NCBI RefSeq assembly: GCF_963924675.1
Contig: NC_089226.1
Coordinates: 42,239,124 to 42,303,123, forward strand
Source of the DNA: Phocoena phocoena
Lineage: Eukaryota > Chordata > Mammalia > Artiodactyla > Phocoenidae
Direction: 5' to 3'
Length of the DNA stretch: 64,000 bases
The notes under the pieces are model-generated. The model saw nothing but the letters and a program-made list of their open reading frames with translations, did no database searches and had not been told where the DNA came from. Both the position numbers and the translations under genes were made by a program. Numbering within the stretch: position 1 is the stretch's first letter; each line of letters starts with the position of its first letter. Positions 12,423-23,654 of the stretch are shown here, piece after piece.

Positions 12423-12677
12423 GACTAAAAAGCATCTACATGTATTCATATCTATCTCTCTTTCCTTCCCTTCCTCCCTCCCTGTGTGAATGTGTGTGTG
12501 TATGTGAAATTTGTGGTCTTTTAGCCAATTCCTTAAGCAAGATTTATATTCTTAACCTTAATAAGGGTCACTAGGGAGAAAATTTCATCCATTCACTCCT
12601 CTCCTGTTCAACAAGTCTATTTTAAGCCTTTATTAAGTGTTAAAAACTGTAGAAGGGGAAGGTCCTGGAGTAAAATC

Positions 12678-12686
12678 ATATATATA

Positions 12687-12760
<74 letters not shown>

Positions 12761-12761
12761 T
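12678..12761. repeat. Compound TA/TG-CA microsatellite
   Basis: catatatatatgtgtgtgtg is followed by an uninterrupted TA run of about 45 bp and then by (CA)n of about 16 bp. The flanking TG and CA arms are complementary, so the whole tract is near-palindromic. Confidence 0.95.
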
Positions 12762-12764
12762 TTA

Positions 12765-13135
12765 TATAAGGAGATTAAAATCCAGTAAGACAGACAGGCA
12801 TATTTATAAATAACTCTAAACCAGTACACATATCACAGTGTTATAAGGGTAAAAAAGAAGCTTAAACAAAATGCAATCATTCTTTGGAATAGAAAGCAAT
12901 CAATTCCGAAACAGGACTATTGGGGCAGGCACCATAGAGAGGGAAGAATTTAAACTGGGCTTTAAAGATGAGTTGGTTCAGGCAGACAGAAGATGTCAAA
13001 AAAGGGAGAAAGGCACTCCAGAGAGAGGGCATAGCAAGAAAAACTTATGCAAGAGAGAAAATGCCCACTATCTGAGGTGAGTGGGGAACATGTCAGCATC
13101 CTTAGAACATGGGCTTGAAGGTCATGAGTGAAGTT
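12765..13135 (+). repeat. Diverged ancient interspersed repeat, class unresolved
   Basis: Phrases such as aaactgggctttaaagatga, gaaaggcactccagagagag and cttatgcaagagag resemble the same old mammalian family seen near 40195-40620. No subfamily could be assigned. Confidence 0.38.
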
Positions 13136-13139
13136 GGAT

Positions 13140-13575
13140 GAAACGACTGCATGCTGAGGACTTAGGACATTGGCTTATAGACATCCAGAACTATGTACGT
13201 GTCCATTACCAGTGTTTGAAGGTGTATTTAAGTCTTTTTCCTTTGAGCCATTTATTTATTCGTTTGAATAATTTGTTTCCTTGGAAAACTGGGAAAACAC
13301 CATGTGAAAAGCCACACACACACAAAAAAATCTGTGAAATTAGTGAAACCATCTACTTGGGATATGCTTGGGAACTAATTTGTACAAAATACAACGTGTG
13401 CCTTCTTTGAGATTTGAGTTTATCAGAACTGGTTTCCCTGTGGCTCAAAGGATCCATGTATGCAAGAATGATGGGCTTCCTTGGAGTGGGAGGCTGGCCC
13501 CAGGAATGATGTTCTCAAAGAAAGAGTGCTGGCGTTGGTGGAAGGGGCAAAGGAAGGGAGGATATGAAAAGGTTA
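13140..13575. other. Unique non-coding DNA
   Basis: No supported feature. The reading frames lack splice context. Confidence 0.45.
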
Positions 13576-13579
13576 TGAG

Positions 13580-13800
13580 CAAAGGCTTTGGAGACAGGAC
13601 TCATATTACAGAGTAGATCTGCTATTTCCTCTCTGTGATTTAAAGCAAATTACTTATTCTCTTATTTGAGACTCTTCCTCTATAAAATTATGATAATGAA
13701 GCCCTATTTATTGTATTGTTTTGAGGATTTATAGGTATAATCCATGTAAAGCACTTGGCACGCAGTAAGTGCTCAATAAGTGAAGAATGATTTTTGATGT
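13580..13800 (+). repeat. MIR SINE copy
   Basis: Landmarks: gcaaaggctttggagacagg, tgatttaaagcaaattactt, and a good 3' end with aagcacttggcacgcagtaa and gtgctcaataagtg. Confidence 0.73.
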
Positions 13801-14027
13801 TGTTGATGTGTTGCTGTTAATCTCAAAGGTAATGTTCAAGACGGAGAGAGAGCAGAGTCCAAGCGCAACGAAAGGATTAGTTGAGGCTGAGGTTTTTGAG
13901 CTGTTATCATGTAGGACATCCTTGTGTTGAGGGTCCCCTGCCCCATTTTTCTATAAATGGACAATGAGGGTTAATTTGGAGGGTCCACCAGGTCATCCTA
14001 CCTTAGTGACATAAAAGCAGCCTTTTT

Positions 14028-14645
14028 TTTTTTAACATCTTTATTAGAGTATAATTACTTTACAATGGTGTGCTAGTTTCTGATTTATAACAAAGTGAAT
14101 CAGCTATACATATATCCCCATATCTCCTCCCTCTTGCATCTCCCTCCCACCCTCCATATCCCACCCCTCTAGGTGGTCACAGAGCACTGAGCTGATCTCC
14201 CTGTGCTATGCAGCTGTTTCCCACTAGCTATCTATTTTACATTTGGTAGTGTATATATGTGCATGCCACTCTCTCACTTCGTTCCAGCTTACCCTTCTCC
14301 CTCCCCATGTCCTCAAGTCCATTCTCTACATCTGCATCTTTATTCCTGTCCTGCCCCTAGGTTCTTCAGCACCATTTTTTTTTTTAAGATTTCATATATA
14401 TGTGTTAGCATAACGGTATTTGTTTTTCTCTTTCTGACTTACTTCACTCTGTATGACAGACTCTAGGTCCATCCACCTCACTACAAATAACTCAATTTCA
14501 TTTCTTTTTATGGCTGAGTAATATTCCATTGTATATATGTGCCACATCTTCTTTATCCATTCATCTGTCGATGGACACTTAGGTTGCTTCCATGTCCTGG
14601 CTATTGTAAATAAACCTGCAATGAACATTGTGGTACATGACTCTT
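14028..14645 (-). mobile_element. 5'-truncated L1 with TSD
   Basis: The plus strand starts with poly-T and ttaacatctttattagagta, which is the reverse complement of an artiodactyl/cetacean-type L1 3' UTR. It continues through gatctccctgtgctatgcag into the reverse complement of the ORF2 C-terminus. Minus-strand translation gives the diagnostic MEYYSAIKRNEIE within a longer L1-like stretch. A TSD of about 15 bp flanks it: aaaagcagccttttt at 14013-14027 and aaaaacagccttttt at 14646-14660, with one mismatch. It is a dead fragment with no promoter or full ORF. Confidence 0.93.
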
Positions 14646-14874
14646 AAAAACAGCCTTTTTATCTATGGAGAGATTATTTTCTTTGGGAGTGCATCAGTGG
14701 GAGTGATACTTATAATGAGTGAGAAAGAAGGGGTCTCTGTCCAGCCAATCAGAAGAGCTGAATGAACCCTGTTGTTTTATGGAGTGTTACTTGTATTTTC
14801 TTCTTCCCAGCTTCTGAAGCACGAGTTAATGTACCTTCTCTGCACTTCCGCTGCACTCTTGACAATACAGAGTA

Positions 14875-15010
14875 GTATGTAAGAGCAGAGACTCAGAAGT
14901 TAGGCCTTTCTATGCCTCCAGTTTCTCATCTATAAAATGTGATACTTTGGTACAGCTTAACTGCACTGATCTATGTAAAGCCCTTATAACAATAAATGGA
15001 ACATATGCTC
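14875..15010 (+). repeat. MIR SINE fragment
   Basis: Matches gtaagagcagagactcagaa, ccagtttctcatctataaaa and atgtaaagcccttataacaa. The core is partly deleted. Confidence 0.5.
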
Positions 15011-15014
15011 TAGA

Positions 15015-16190
15015 ATTGTTAGGCATTATTTTAAATGATCACCACAATGTACTGTAATCGTGAGCTTGACTGTTTATACTGACTGTTAGACTCTAAGCTG
15101 ATTTATTTTGAAGAATGCACCAAACCAAGATTTACATCCCTAGAGAAACTATAGGAAGGTGAAAACTCAAGGTTCACTGTGGCAAGTAGTGGAGAAGGCT
15201 TACTGTCCTTCAAAAGGGAGAAGCAATCCTTGTCTTGGAGGTGGACTACCATGACCGAGAGACGACCTGAGCCTGACATGCTCTAATGCCAAGTCATGCC
15301 CAAGGCCTGATGTTAGTTCTTCAGCCAGTGGGTCCATGCCAAAAGCATCAGTGGTGACCAGGCCAGAGCCAGGCAGAGCAGGGACTGTATTGGCTGAAAC
15401 TCCTTGGGCCCCTGACAAGGGAAATGTGGGATTGAACAGAGAGTGTAAGAAAAAGCCTGGGAAGTGAGGTGGCTGAGAAAGGAGGAAGCTACTGAAAATA
15501 TTTCACCGCCCACCCCCCCGTCCCCTCTCCCTGCCCCACCACTGTTTCCCATCCAGCCAGTTCATAATGGCAGCAACAGATGTGTGATGCCTTAAGGTAC
15601 CACACTTTATAAGCCATTTAGGCTTTTGAAAGTTATTTTTGGAATAATGGCTGTGTGTATTCTAGATTCTAGGAAGTCTGAGTCAAAGTAGCTCTGAGAA
15701 TCATAGTCTATGGAAATAATCTATCTTCTGGGACAGGTTCCATTTTTTACTATCAACCCCATCATTAGCCCCAGGATCATCAAAAAACTGCATTTCAATT
15801 TTGCCCTTTTAATACCCAGAGCTGGCACTGACACAAGGTCCCTGTGCCACCCAAGCACTGAGAAGTTGGATTTAAACTTGATCCTTTTTTCTTACATTTC
15901 AACATGTGATCTGAAGGCTAAAGGATAACATTGTCTGTGCTGTCTGTGAAACTGTTCATATTAAACACTTATTTCCAGCTCTTTCTTCCTTTCATTCACC
16001 TTATTTCATTGTTTTAGCCATTGGATTTTTTATTGGTTTCTGATATAACTCATAATAGTAAATTTGGGGAATAAAGAACTAGGAAAAGAAAAATTTTAAG
16101 TTTATCACCATTCAATACACAGAGAGATAACTAAACAAATGCAAATTATCATATTTCTAACTTTTTTGCTATTACAAATCATGTGGTTAA
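15015..16190. other. Unique non-coding DNA
   Basis: Moderately GC-rich around 15180-15560, with a C-run near 15510. No exon could be supported and no repeat was recognised. Confidence 0.5.
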
Positions 16191-16202
16191 AAACATTCTT
16201 GG

Positions 16203-16406
16203 GGCTTCCCTGGTGGTGCATTGGTTGAGAGTCCTCCTGACGATGCAGGAGACATGGATTCGTGCCCCGGTCCGGGAGGATCCCACATGCCACGGAGTGG
16301 CTGGGCCCGTGAGCCATCGCCACTCAGCCTGCGCGTCCGGAGCCTGTGCTCCGCAATGGGAGAGGCCACAACAGTGAGAGGCCCGTGTACCGCAAAAAAA
16401 AAAAAA
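16203..16406 (+). mobile_element. CHR-2 type cetacean SINE with TSD, the only plus-strand copy
   Basis: Runs from ggcttccctggtggtgcatt through the tRNA-like head (gattcgtgccccggtccggg) and the body to gaggcccgtgtaccgc and poly-A. The short TSD attcttgg is at 16195-16202 and again directly after the A-tail, near 16407-16414. It differs from the other copies at several positions, including the head (cctgacgatgcaggagacat). Confidence 0.96.
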
Positions 16407-16414
16407 ATTCTTGG

Positions 16415-16763
16415 ACATACCCTCTGGTGTGTATATGCAGAAAGTTCTCTAGGGTAGAGCAAGAAATTTTATGAAGCGGTATTGCTGGATATTAGGATAT
16501 TCAGAACTTTAGTTAGTAGATAATGCTGGATTCCACTGTGATTGAAATCATTTATGCTCCCCCCAGAAATCTGAGGTTTCTATTGTTCCTAATTCTCAAC
16601 ACTTGGCTTTTCAGACATAATTTGTTTACAATCTGACAGATAATTTTTACAATATTTACTTTAAAAAATTTTTAGTGTGTTTTTATGTTTGATTATTGTA
16701 TGCCTTCCTTTGTGTTTTGAAACTGGTAGCCTTTGTGCATTTTGGGCATTATGTTTTTTAAAT
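16415..16763. other. Unique AT-rich non-coding DNA
   Basis: Nothing recognised. Confidence 0.45.
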
Positions 16764-17274
16764 TGATGATAGCCAGCCTCCATGTTGAGCTCCGAAAATT
16801 CCTGCTTCCAAATATCTATGATGTAGTCTCCTTCTATATTGTTTCAGGGTTTTTCTGTATGATGGATAGAATAAGGCAAAAGTGATGGCATGTGATCTCC
16901 AAGGCTTGGTTAAAGAACACAGTCTATGCCTTTCTCTCTCTCTTAGATTACTCTCTGTAGGGGAAGCCAGCTGCCATGTTGTGAGGACACTCAAGCAGTC
17001 CTACGGAGAGACTCACATGGTAAAGAACTGAGGCCTTCTGTCAACAATCACGTGAATGGACCATCTTGGCAGTGAACCCTCAGCCCCAGTCAAGGCTTCA
17101 AGTGACTGCAGCCCTAGGCAACATCTTGACTGCATCCTCATGAGAGGCCTTGAGCCAGAGCCACCCAGCTAAGCTGCTCCTGAATTCTGGACCCACAGAA
17201 AGTGAGATAATAAATGTTTGGTGCTTGAGCTGCTACATTTTGAATAATTTACACAGCAATAGGTAACTAATACA
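16764..17274 (+). mobile_element. Solo LTR, MaLR-like, same family as 10898-11456
   Basis: Runs from tgatgatagccagcctccat to the 3' landmarks ggacccacagaaagtgagat, aataaatgtttggtgcttga (polyadenylation-signal region) and caataggtaactaatacaat. Aligned with the reverse complement of 10898-11456, most blocks correspond. No internal region or second LTR is present. Confidence 0.8.
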
Positions 17275-18165
17275 ATATTGATTTATAAAAGCATCTCATA
17301 TAAATGGTTATAAAAGTATTAAAAAGTTCGTACCAATCATATATGTTATAAAAATTTTATCAGTTTCTTATTGAATTGTACTCTTTATACAAAATATATT
17401 TTGCCCTTTTAACTGAATTTTCTCTGGAATTCTGGTAGATTTTGATATATTAAACCATATTTTTCTGGTTGCTTTTCTAAAATGTCTTTACCAAAACTTA
17501 TCATTATAAACTTTTATTGTTTTTTGTTATCTTTAACAACACATGATCAGGTTGCTTGGACCTAGTTTCAGATTATTTGCCTTATAATTACGGTGTTTAA
17601 CCTATTTTCATCTATTTTGAACAAATGTCTTTTATTTTATTTTTAAATTTTGATTTATGCTTTCCATTTTTTTGTGTGTTTCCTTATTGACACATTTCTT
17701 TTACTTAAATATATTTTTTAGACTGTGGATCCTACATATCTGTATAAAAAAGTTCTACTTCAAAGATGTGTTTGTAAAGTAATACTTGAACCAACATATT
17801 TTAATTATAAACATCAAGAAAACACAAGGTCAAATTCATTGATCTTTAAAGTATGGGTCACAACACATTAGCAGGTCATAAAACAAATTTTGTGCAGTGC
17901 ATTTCAAGTCTTTAGCTGTGGCCCACATTAAAAACTCATTTTACCTCATAATCAAATGTATCAAGATGTTGGATAAGAAATGTATATGTTTGTGCTGGAT
18001 AGTAATGAAAAATATGCATGCTATTGTGGGTTATAGTCAGAACAATTTTAAAAACATTGGTCTGGTCTATTTAACTTTTCTGTATAAAAATGAGGAAGTT
18101 AATGTGTCTTATTTTTATCACCATTCCCCTAACCACTTCCTTTTACTTACTTATTTTTCTTTTTA
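17275..18165. other. Very AT-rich non-coding DNA
   Basis: No recognisable feature. Possibly decayed L1 sequence, but I cannot show it. Confidence 0.4.
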
Positions 18166-18290
18166 AAAAACAGCTTTATTGAGGTACAATTTACACACCA
18201 TAAAATCCACCGTTTTAAGTGTACCATCTGGTGATTTTCAGTACATTTCTAGATTTGTGGAATCATCTCAGTCCAGCTTTGGAACATGGC
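18166..18290 (-). mobile_element. Old L1 3' end fragment
   Basis: aaaaacagctttattgaggt, followed by acaatttacacaccataaaa and aagtgtaccatctggtgatt, is the reverse complement of an old L1M-type 3' UTR. Confidence 0.65.
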
Positions 18291-18591
18291 CATAGATATA
18301 GCAATTATTACTAATACTTATTTATATGTGATGCATCTCCCAATTTTTTAAAATCTGTATTTCTAATTTGTAATCATATATCTAGCAAATGTATATTTTT
18401 GTTATATTTAATTGCTTTAAATGTTTACCACTATATTATTGTTCCCATAATAATGCTGTTATTGAATTTTCAAATTAGATCCTCATTCAGATTCACTATA
18501 AAACTTCTCAGAGTAACTTATTGAGGAAGGTATTGTTATTTTAATATTATTAAACCTGGGAACTAAAGAAGTATGACTTGAGCAACTGAAT

Positions 18592-18592
<1 letters not shown>

Positions 18593-18634
<42 letters not shown>

Positions 18635-18650
18635 ATATACATATATATTT
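18593..18650. repeat. TA microsatellite
   Basis: An uninterrupted AT run is followed by acatgtatatatacatatat. It could extrude as a cruciform. Confidence 0.93.
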
Positions 18651-18654
18651 TTGA

Positions 18655-18828
18655 ACAACTTTTAATCAACAAATATTTAGGAATACCGATTACTTGCCAA
18701 ACATTGTTGTAGGCTCTGAGAATGCAAAAAGAATGTGACATCTGACTGTGAGTGGTTCAGAAAACAATTGGGTTGGATCCCATATACAGAACTTAATACA
18801 ATAATGTTGAAGAGGATGATGATATCGA
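18655..18828. repeat. Possible ancient repeat fragment
   Basis: atcaacaaatatttaggaat and ttgttgtaggctctgagaat resemble the start of an old mammalian repeat. The assignment is weak. Confidence 0.3.
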
Positions 18829-18829
18829 C

Positions 18830-19060
18830 TAAGTTTCATCAAGCACTTAATGTGTGTGCCTGATGCTGTTCAAAGCTCTCTAAGAGTATCAAGATAATTT
18901 AGTGTTCAGAAATCCCTAAAATGTGGGTGCTATTACTATCCCTATTTTATATTTAATGAAATAAAGGCACAGATAGTTAGGTAATTTACTCAAGTTGAGT
19001 AGACAAATAGAAGAACAGTTGGGATTCCATACCAGGTATTCTGGCTCCATAACCTGTATT
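18830..19060 (-). repeat. MIR SINE copy
   Basis: Reverse MIR: atcaagcacttaatgtgtgt, ctattactatccctatttta, atgaaataaaggcacagata and ccaggtattctggctccata. Confidence 0.67.
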
Positions 19061-20165
19061 TTAAATTGATACTTAATTCAATATGATAAGATTTAGGTTT
19101 AAAATTCTTTCAGAATTTATTTCTACTTTTTTTTTTACTAAAGAAACTTTAATGGATGTCTTTTAATTACAATATTATGCATTGAGCTAACAGAAACTGC
19201 CTTATTACAGATATAAAGAAATGCTAAATTCAATATGACAAAAAAAAAAAGAAAGAAAGCATCTAAGTTCAAAAGAAATAAGTGGAAATTCTCACATGCT
19301 AGAAACAAAGAAGGAATTTAAAACCAGACAAATTCTAAAGTTGGACGTGTAGAAACTCTGGGAGAGCCTTGTGTAGAGCAGAGTTGAGGCCCTGGAAAAG
19401 CTGCTCTTATAAAAAAAAAAGGAGATGAGAAGACCTACAAGCCAATGTAAAGCTGTGAAGAGTGTGACTTTTTGGTTCTGAAGGAGAAGAAAAGCAATAG
19501 TAACCCATGAGCAATCCTAGATTCAAGTCTCCCTCAGGTATGGATGTAGATACCAATTCCTGCACTAATGGTGTTGTGGAACTAATGTATGTCTGGTGAA
19601 CCAGAGAAAGCCTCAGAGGTCCTGGAAGGAGCAAACACAAAGCCCACTGCAAGGGTGCTCTCAGGACCCAGAACAGATGGACTGTGCACAATGACAGACC
19701 CTGCGGAGCAGGTAAGCTCATACAAAAAATTACTAACCACATGCTGCACTAGAATTGGAGGATGAACAGCCCCCCAGTTTTGGATAAGAGGAAAATATGA
19801 AGGACTTTAAAACCTATGTTGAAAATAATTTTTTAAAGACTTGAAATAATGCAAATCAAAATGGAAAAACAGGTTACTATGAAAAATTCCAAATGGAGTG
19901 GAAAAAAATGACAAAACTATATCAAACAATTCATAGATGAATTTACATTATGTGGATTATATCTCAATAAGCTGTTATTGAAAGATATAGACAGACAAAA
20001 ATTGAAAAAGAATACAGAATGGTTTACATAACATAGTAGACACAACTGAAGAGAGTCAATAAAATGTGAGATTTATATGAAGAAATTAAACAGTATGGAG
20101 CACAAAGGGAAAGGGAAAAAATGAAAGATTAAAAGACATGGAGAATTTATGTTCCATTTTGCCAA
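19061..20165. other. AT-rich DNA, possibly decayed L1
   Basis: Around 19930-19985 the phrase attatatctcaataagctgt resembles an old L1 3' end in plus orientation. The rest is unassigned. The reading frames here are not gene-like. Confidence 0.4.
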
Positions 20166-20169
20166 AAAT

Positions 20170-20905
20170 ATTAATATATCACCTACTATGTATACAGCAT
20201 TTTTCTGTCTACTGGGAAATATAGCAGGAGGGAAAGATGGATATAAGAATACTTGTCCTCACTGGAGTGTGCATTTTATGTAGAAAACAAGAGTGATAAT
20301 AAAGAATTTTGGTAAATAAAATGCACAGCATTTCAGATAACAGTAACTATCCTGGGGGTGGTGGTGTATATGGTAATAACAAGTGTGGATGGGGTTCCAG
20401 TGTGGTGATCCAATTTCAGTTGAGTGGTGAGGAAGATCTTTACTGAGAACCGACACTGGAGCAACCCCTGAGGAGGGAAGTGAGTGATGCAGAGACCTCC
20501 GGTAACAGCTTTCTAGGCAAAGGGGAAGGTATGGGAGCATCCTTGGCAGGTTGGAAAAACAGGAAGGTAGACAGTGGATTTAGGATGGACTGAAGGGCAG
20601 GGCAATGGGTTAAGAAGCTGTACAGATGGGGGTGGGGTGGGGAGGGTCTTTTAGGACCTTAAAGGACTTTAAGGACTTTCACTTTTACTTGGAGTGAAAT
20701 GGGAAGCCACTGGAGGGTTTTGAGTAGGCATTACATGATCTGAAAAGTATTTCTGCCAGGACTATTCTGGCCACTGTTCTGAGAATAAGCTGTAGGGAAA
20801 AAATGGGAAATAAAGAGATCAATGAGAAGGCAATTGCAGAAACATAAGAGAAAAATGATGATGATTTGGACCAGGGTGTAGAAGCAGAAGTATAGAAAAG
20901 TAACC
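20170..20905 (+). repeat. Ancient mammalian-wide interspersed repeat, long copy
   Basis: Runs from tgtatacagcatttttctgt through ggagtgtgcattttatgtag to gaagccactggagggttttg and tattctggccactgttctga. These are typical of one old, widely dispersed mammalian repeat whose class I cannot fix. The CHR-2 SINE at 20924 sits just past its end. Confidence 0.45.
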
Positions 20906-20923
20906 AGATTCTGGATGTTTTTT

Positions 20924-20924
20924 G

Positions 20925-20955
<31 letters not shown>

Positions 20956-21146
20956 GGTATGTGGGCTTCTCACTGTTGTGGCCTCTCCCTTTTGCAGAGC
21001 ACAGGTTCCGGACGCGCAGGCTCAGCGGCCATGGCTCACGGGCCCAGCGGCTCCACGGCATGTGGGATCTTCCCGGACCGGGTCACGAACCTATGTCCCA
21101 TGCAACGGCAGGCGGACTCTCAACCACTACACCACCAAGGAAGCCC
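20924..21146 (-). mobile_element. CHR-2 type cetacean SINE with TSD
   Basis: Plus strand: a poly-T of about 29, then gcggtatgtgggcttctcac, the body and the head ending caaggaagccc. The TSD tctggatgtttttt at 20910-20923 recurs as tctggatgtatttt at 21147-21160. The long, nearly pure T tail suggests a fairly recent insertion. Confidence 0.96.
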
Positions 21147-21164
21147 TCTGGATGTATTTTTAAG

Positions 21165-21478
21165 GTAGAGCCAAAATTTGCATCCAGAGTTGTTGTGAAT
21201 GTTATAGAAAGAGACAGTAGGATGATTAAGTCTCATACAACACTAATAGGAATCCTACAAGGAGAGAGAATGAGGAAGAAGCAATATTCAGAAAAATTTT
21301 GGCTAAGAATTTTCCAGTATAGATGATAGAAATAGTAATCCTCAGATTAAAGAAGTGTACCAAAGCCTGAAGGGAATAAATAAAATGAGGTAGTGAAACT
21401 GTAGAACACCAAAACAAAGAGAATATAGTTTAAGCAATCAAAGAGAAAAAGCTGTTAAGTAACAAAACAATGACAATG
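21165..21478. other. AT-rich non-coding DNA
   Basis: Not assigned. It leads into the ancient L1 block. Confidence 0.4.
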
Positions 21479-21479
21479 A

Positions 21480-21720
21480 AGCTGGGACCTGAATTCCAGC
21501 AGCAAAATAGATGCTTGAAGAGCATGGAATAATATCTTCAAAGTGCTGATGGAATTATGACTGTAAATCTGGATTCCATGCAAGACCAAAGAAATACAGT
21601 ATGAAATAAAGATATTTTCAGACATAAATGACTAAAATTATACCACTCAATGAACTTTACTGAAAGAACCTACTAAAGATATACTTTAGGAAAAAATAAA
21701 AATCAGGATAAAGTTTAGAA
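21480..21720 (+). mobile_element. Ancient L1-related fragment
   Basis: tcttcaaagtgctgatggaa, aatctggattccatgcaaga, ataaagatattttcagacat and gaacctactaaagatatact resemble a conserved stretch found in old L1/HAL1 elements. Probably part of the same element as the ORF2 remnant that follows. Confidence 0.55.
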
Positions 21721-22372
21721 TACTATAGCCCCCCCACCAAATTCAGAAACATGCTATTAAAACTAAATAAGCCCTAATTGAAATAATAACAATGGCAACT
21801 GATGTGACATAATTAAAAATTAGGTGGACATACCATGTCAAGAGAATATTTTAAGGAAAAGAACAGGAAATTACAGTCATTAAGTAGAAGAAAGGCAGAT
21901 ATGAAAGTAAGAGCAAAGATTAATAAGATAGAAAACAAGCATATAAGAAAAAGGATTAGTAAACCAGAGCTTAATTCTATGAAGAACTCATAAAATTGGT
22001 AAACTCTTTGCAAGACGTATCACGAAATAAAAAAAAGGCCCCCCAAATCAATATCAGGAACTAATATTATGAACAAGTTATACCATAATTTGTGAAAATG
22101 TAGACAAAATGGATGAATTACTAAGAAAACATAGCTTTAAATTGATAAAAGGAGAAACAGATACCTTGAATAGTCTAAGAATTCTCAAAGAACTCGAATT
22201 TAAAATTAAAATATTTTCCATACAAAAATCCAGGTCCACAGTAGTTTGCCTGCTGAATTCTATAAAATATTTAGGGAAGAAATAATGCTAATCTCACACA
22301 CAAACTTTTCCAGAGAGTAGAAAATATGAAGTATCCCAAATGGCTTTAGGAGGTTGGCATACTCTTGAAACC

Positions 22373-22754
22373 TGTCTTAGTCTGTTCAGGCTGCTATAAC
22401 AAAATAAGATAGACTGGATAACTTATAAACAACAGAAATGTATTTCTTACAATTCTAGAGACTGAAATTGAGATCAGGGTGCCAGCATGATTGGTTGAGG
22501 GGCCTCTTCTGGATCACAGATTTCTAGTTGAATCTTCACATGCTCACTGGAACAAAGCAGCCGTCTGGAGTCTCTTTCATAAGTGCATAAATCTCATTCA
22601 CGATATGCCCTCATGACCTAATCATCTCCCAAAGGACCCACCTACCCATGTCACACTGAGCTTTAGGCACTAACATCAGCTTGGGCACATCACATTGGGT
22701 GTTAGGGTTTCAACATATATATTTTGAGGGGACACAATCATTCAGACCTTAGCA
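22373..22754 (-). mobile_element. MLT1-type MaLR solo LTR nested in L1
   Basis: Plus strand begins tgtcttagtctgttcaggct and ends cattcagaccttagca. Internal landmarks: tataacaaaataagatagac, aacagaaatgtatttcttac and gacctaatcatctcccaaag. The 5-bp TSD aaacc (22368-22372) / atacc (22755-22759) has one mismatch. The host L1 sequence is collinear on both sides. Confidence 0.9.
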
Positions 22755-22932
22755 ATACCCAACTCAAAGCCACAATAAGAAAGAAAAATAACAGACCAGT
22801 CTCACAAATGTAGATATAAAAATTATAAACAAAGTAGGCTGAATCCAGCTATACATAAAAAGATTTCTCAAGACTAATATGAATTTATTCCAGGAAAGCA
22901 AGGTTGGCAACATTTAAAAACAAATCAATTTA

Positions 22933-23037
22933 AATAATTTTATGATGTATGTAAGTCAAATCATTATGCTATACACCTTAGACTTCTTTAGTGCTTTCTG
23001 TCAATTATATCTCAATAAAGTTGGGAGAAAAAAAAAC
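22933..23037 (+). mobile_element. L1 3' end nested in ancient L1, with TSD
   Basis: attatgctatacaccttaga, gtcaattatatctcaataaa and a terminal A-run are an L1 3' tail. Direct repeats caaatcaatttaa flank it (about 22921-22933 and 23037-23049), and the host L1 continues in frame with its consensus after the second repeat. Confidence 0.72.
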
Positions 23038-23130
23038 CAAATCAATTTAAGACATCATATTAATAGAATAAAAGACACATGTCTTATAAAAATCTCAACA
23101 GAGGCAGAAAAAACACGTGCTAAAATTCCA

Positions 23131-23260
23131 TATTTATTCCCTGGAAATAAAATAGGAAAATCTTTAGAGTAGAAGAAATGTTTAAGCTGGTATCTGAAAA
23201 AGTAACTAGGAAAGTTTTCTAGGTGAAGAAATACGCATGTACACCCATTAGCGCATTTGC
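23131..23260. other. Unique non-coding DNA
   Basis: Nothing recognised. Confidence 0.4.
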
Positions 23261-23262
23261 AT

Positions 23263-23309
<47 letters not shown>

Positions 23310-23331
23310 GGAAAAGGGGGGGTGGGGGGAA
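23263..23331. repeat. TG microsatellite followed by a G-run
   Basis: About 22 TG units end in ttggaaaa, then seven G, one T and six G. The TG run can adopt Z-DNA and the G tract could contribute to a quadruplex. Confidence 0.93.
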
Positions 23332-23399
23332 GGAAATAGAATGCAAGGATGGCTGCAAAATCATCTGAGAGATTCAGTTTTTTGAAAACTATAAGTGGT

Positions 23400-23650
23400 T
23401 TTCTTTGAGGGACTACATCACAGAGGTTAGGAATAGTCTCTGGGTTTTCCTAGGTGAGCATTAATATCCTGGCTTTATGAAATATTCAACTTCGCTAAAC
23501 CTGACTTTTCTCATCTGAAACATGGGTGGGGTTATCAACTGTAGCAGCTACTTCATAGACAGCTGGATTTGCACAGAAGCTAATTAAGCTCATTTACAAG
23601 GGTTCCTTCCAAGGCCTTGCCCTGAGAGGGACTTGAGCAATATATATACA
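23400..23650 (+). repeat. Diverged MIR fragment
   Basis: gctaaacctgacttttctca and tctgaaacatgggtggggtt fit the MIR centre. The rest is weak. Confidence 0.48.
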
Positions 23651-23654
23651 AGGG

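Larger units (their letters stand above)
21880..23130 (+). mobile_element. Ancient L1 ORF2 remnant, interrupted twice
   Basis: Reverse-transcriptase-region L1 sequence is recognisable but riddled with stops: gcaaagattaataagataga, aacaagttataccataattt, aaatggatgaattactaaga and tgctgaattctataaaatat. It then stops at an LTR (22373-22754) and resumes with ataacagaccagtctcacaa and tccaggaaagcaaggttggc. It is interrupted again by a second L1 3' end (22933-23037) and resumes with catcatattaatagaataaa and tctcaacagaggcagaaaaa. It is a non-functional fossil. Confidence 0.8.

Noticed and set aside
20922..21326. Reading frames with PGPGHEP or TGSGRAGSAAMAHGPS-like peptides (also at 8018, 16179, 30118, 35165, 38452, 52004, 53846)
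   Set aside because: All are translations of CHR-2 SINE copies in various frames.
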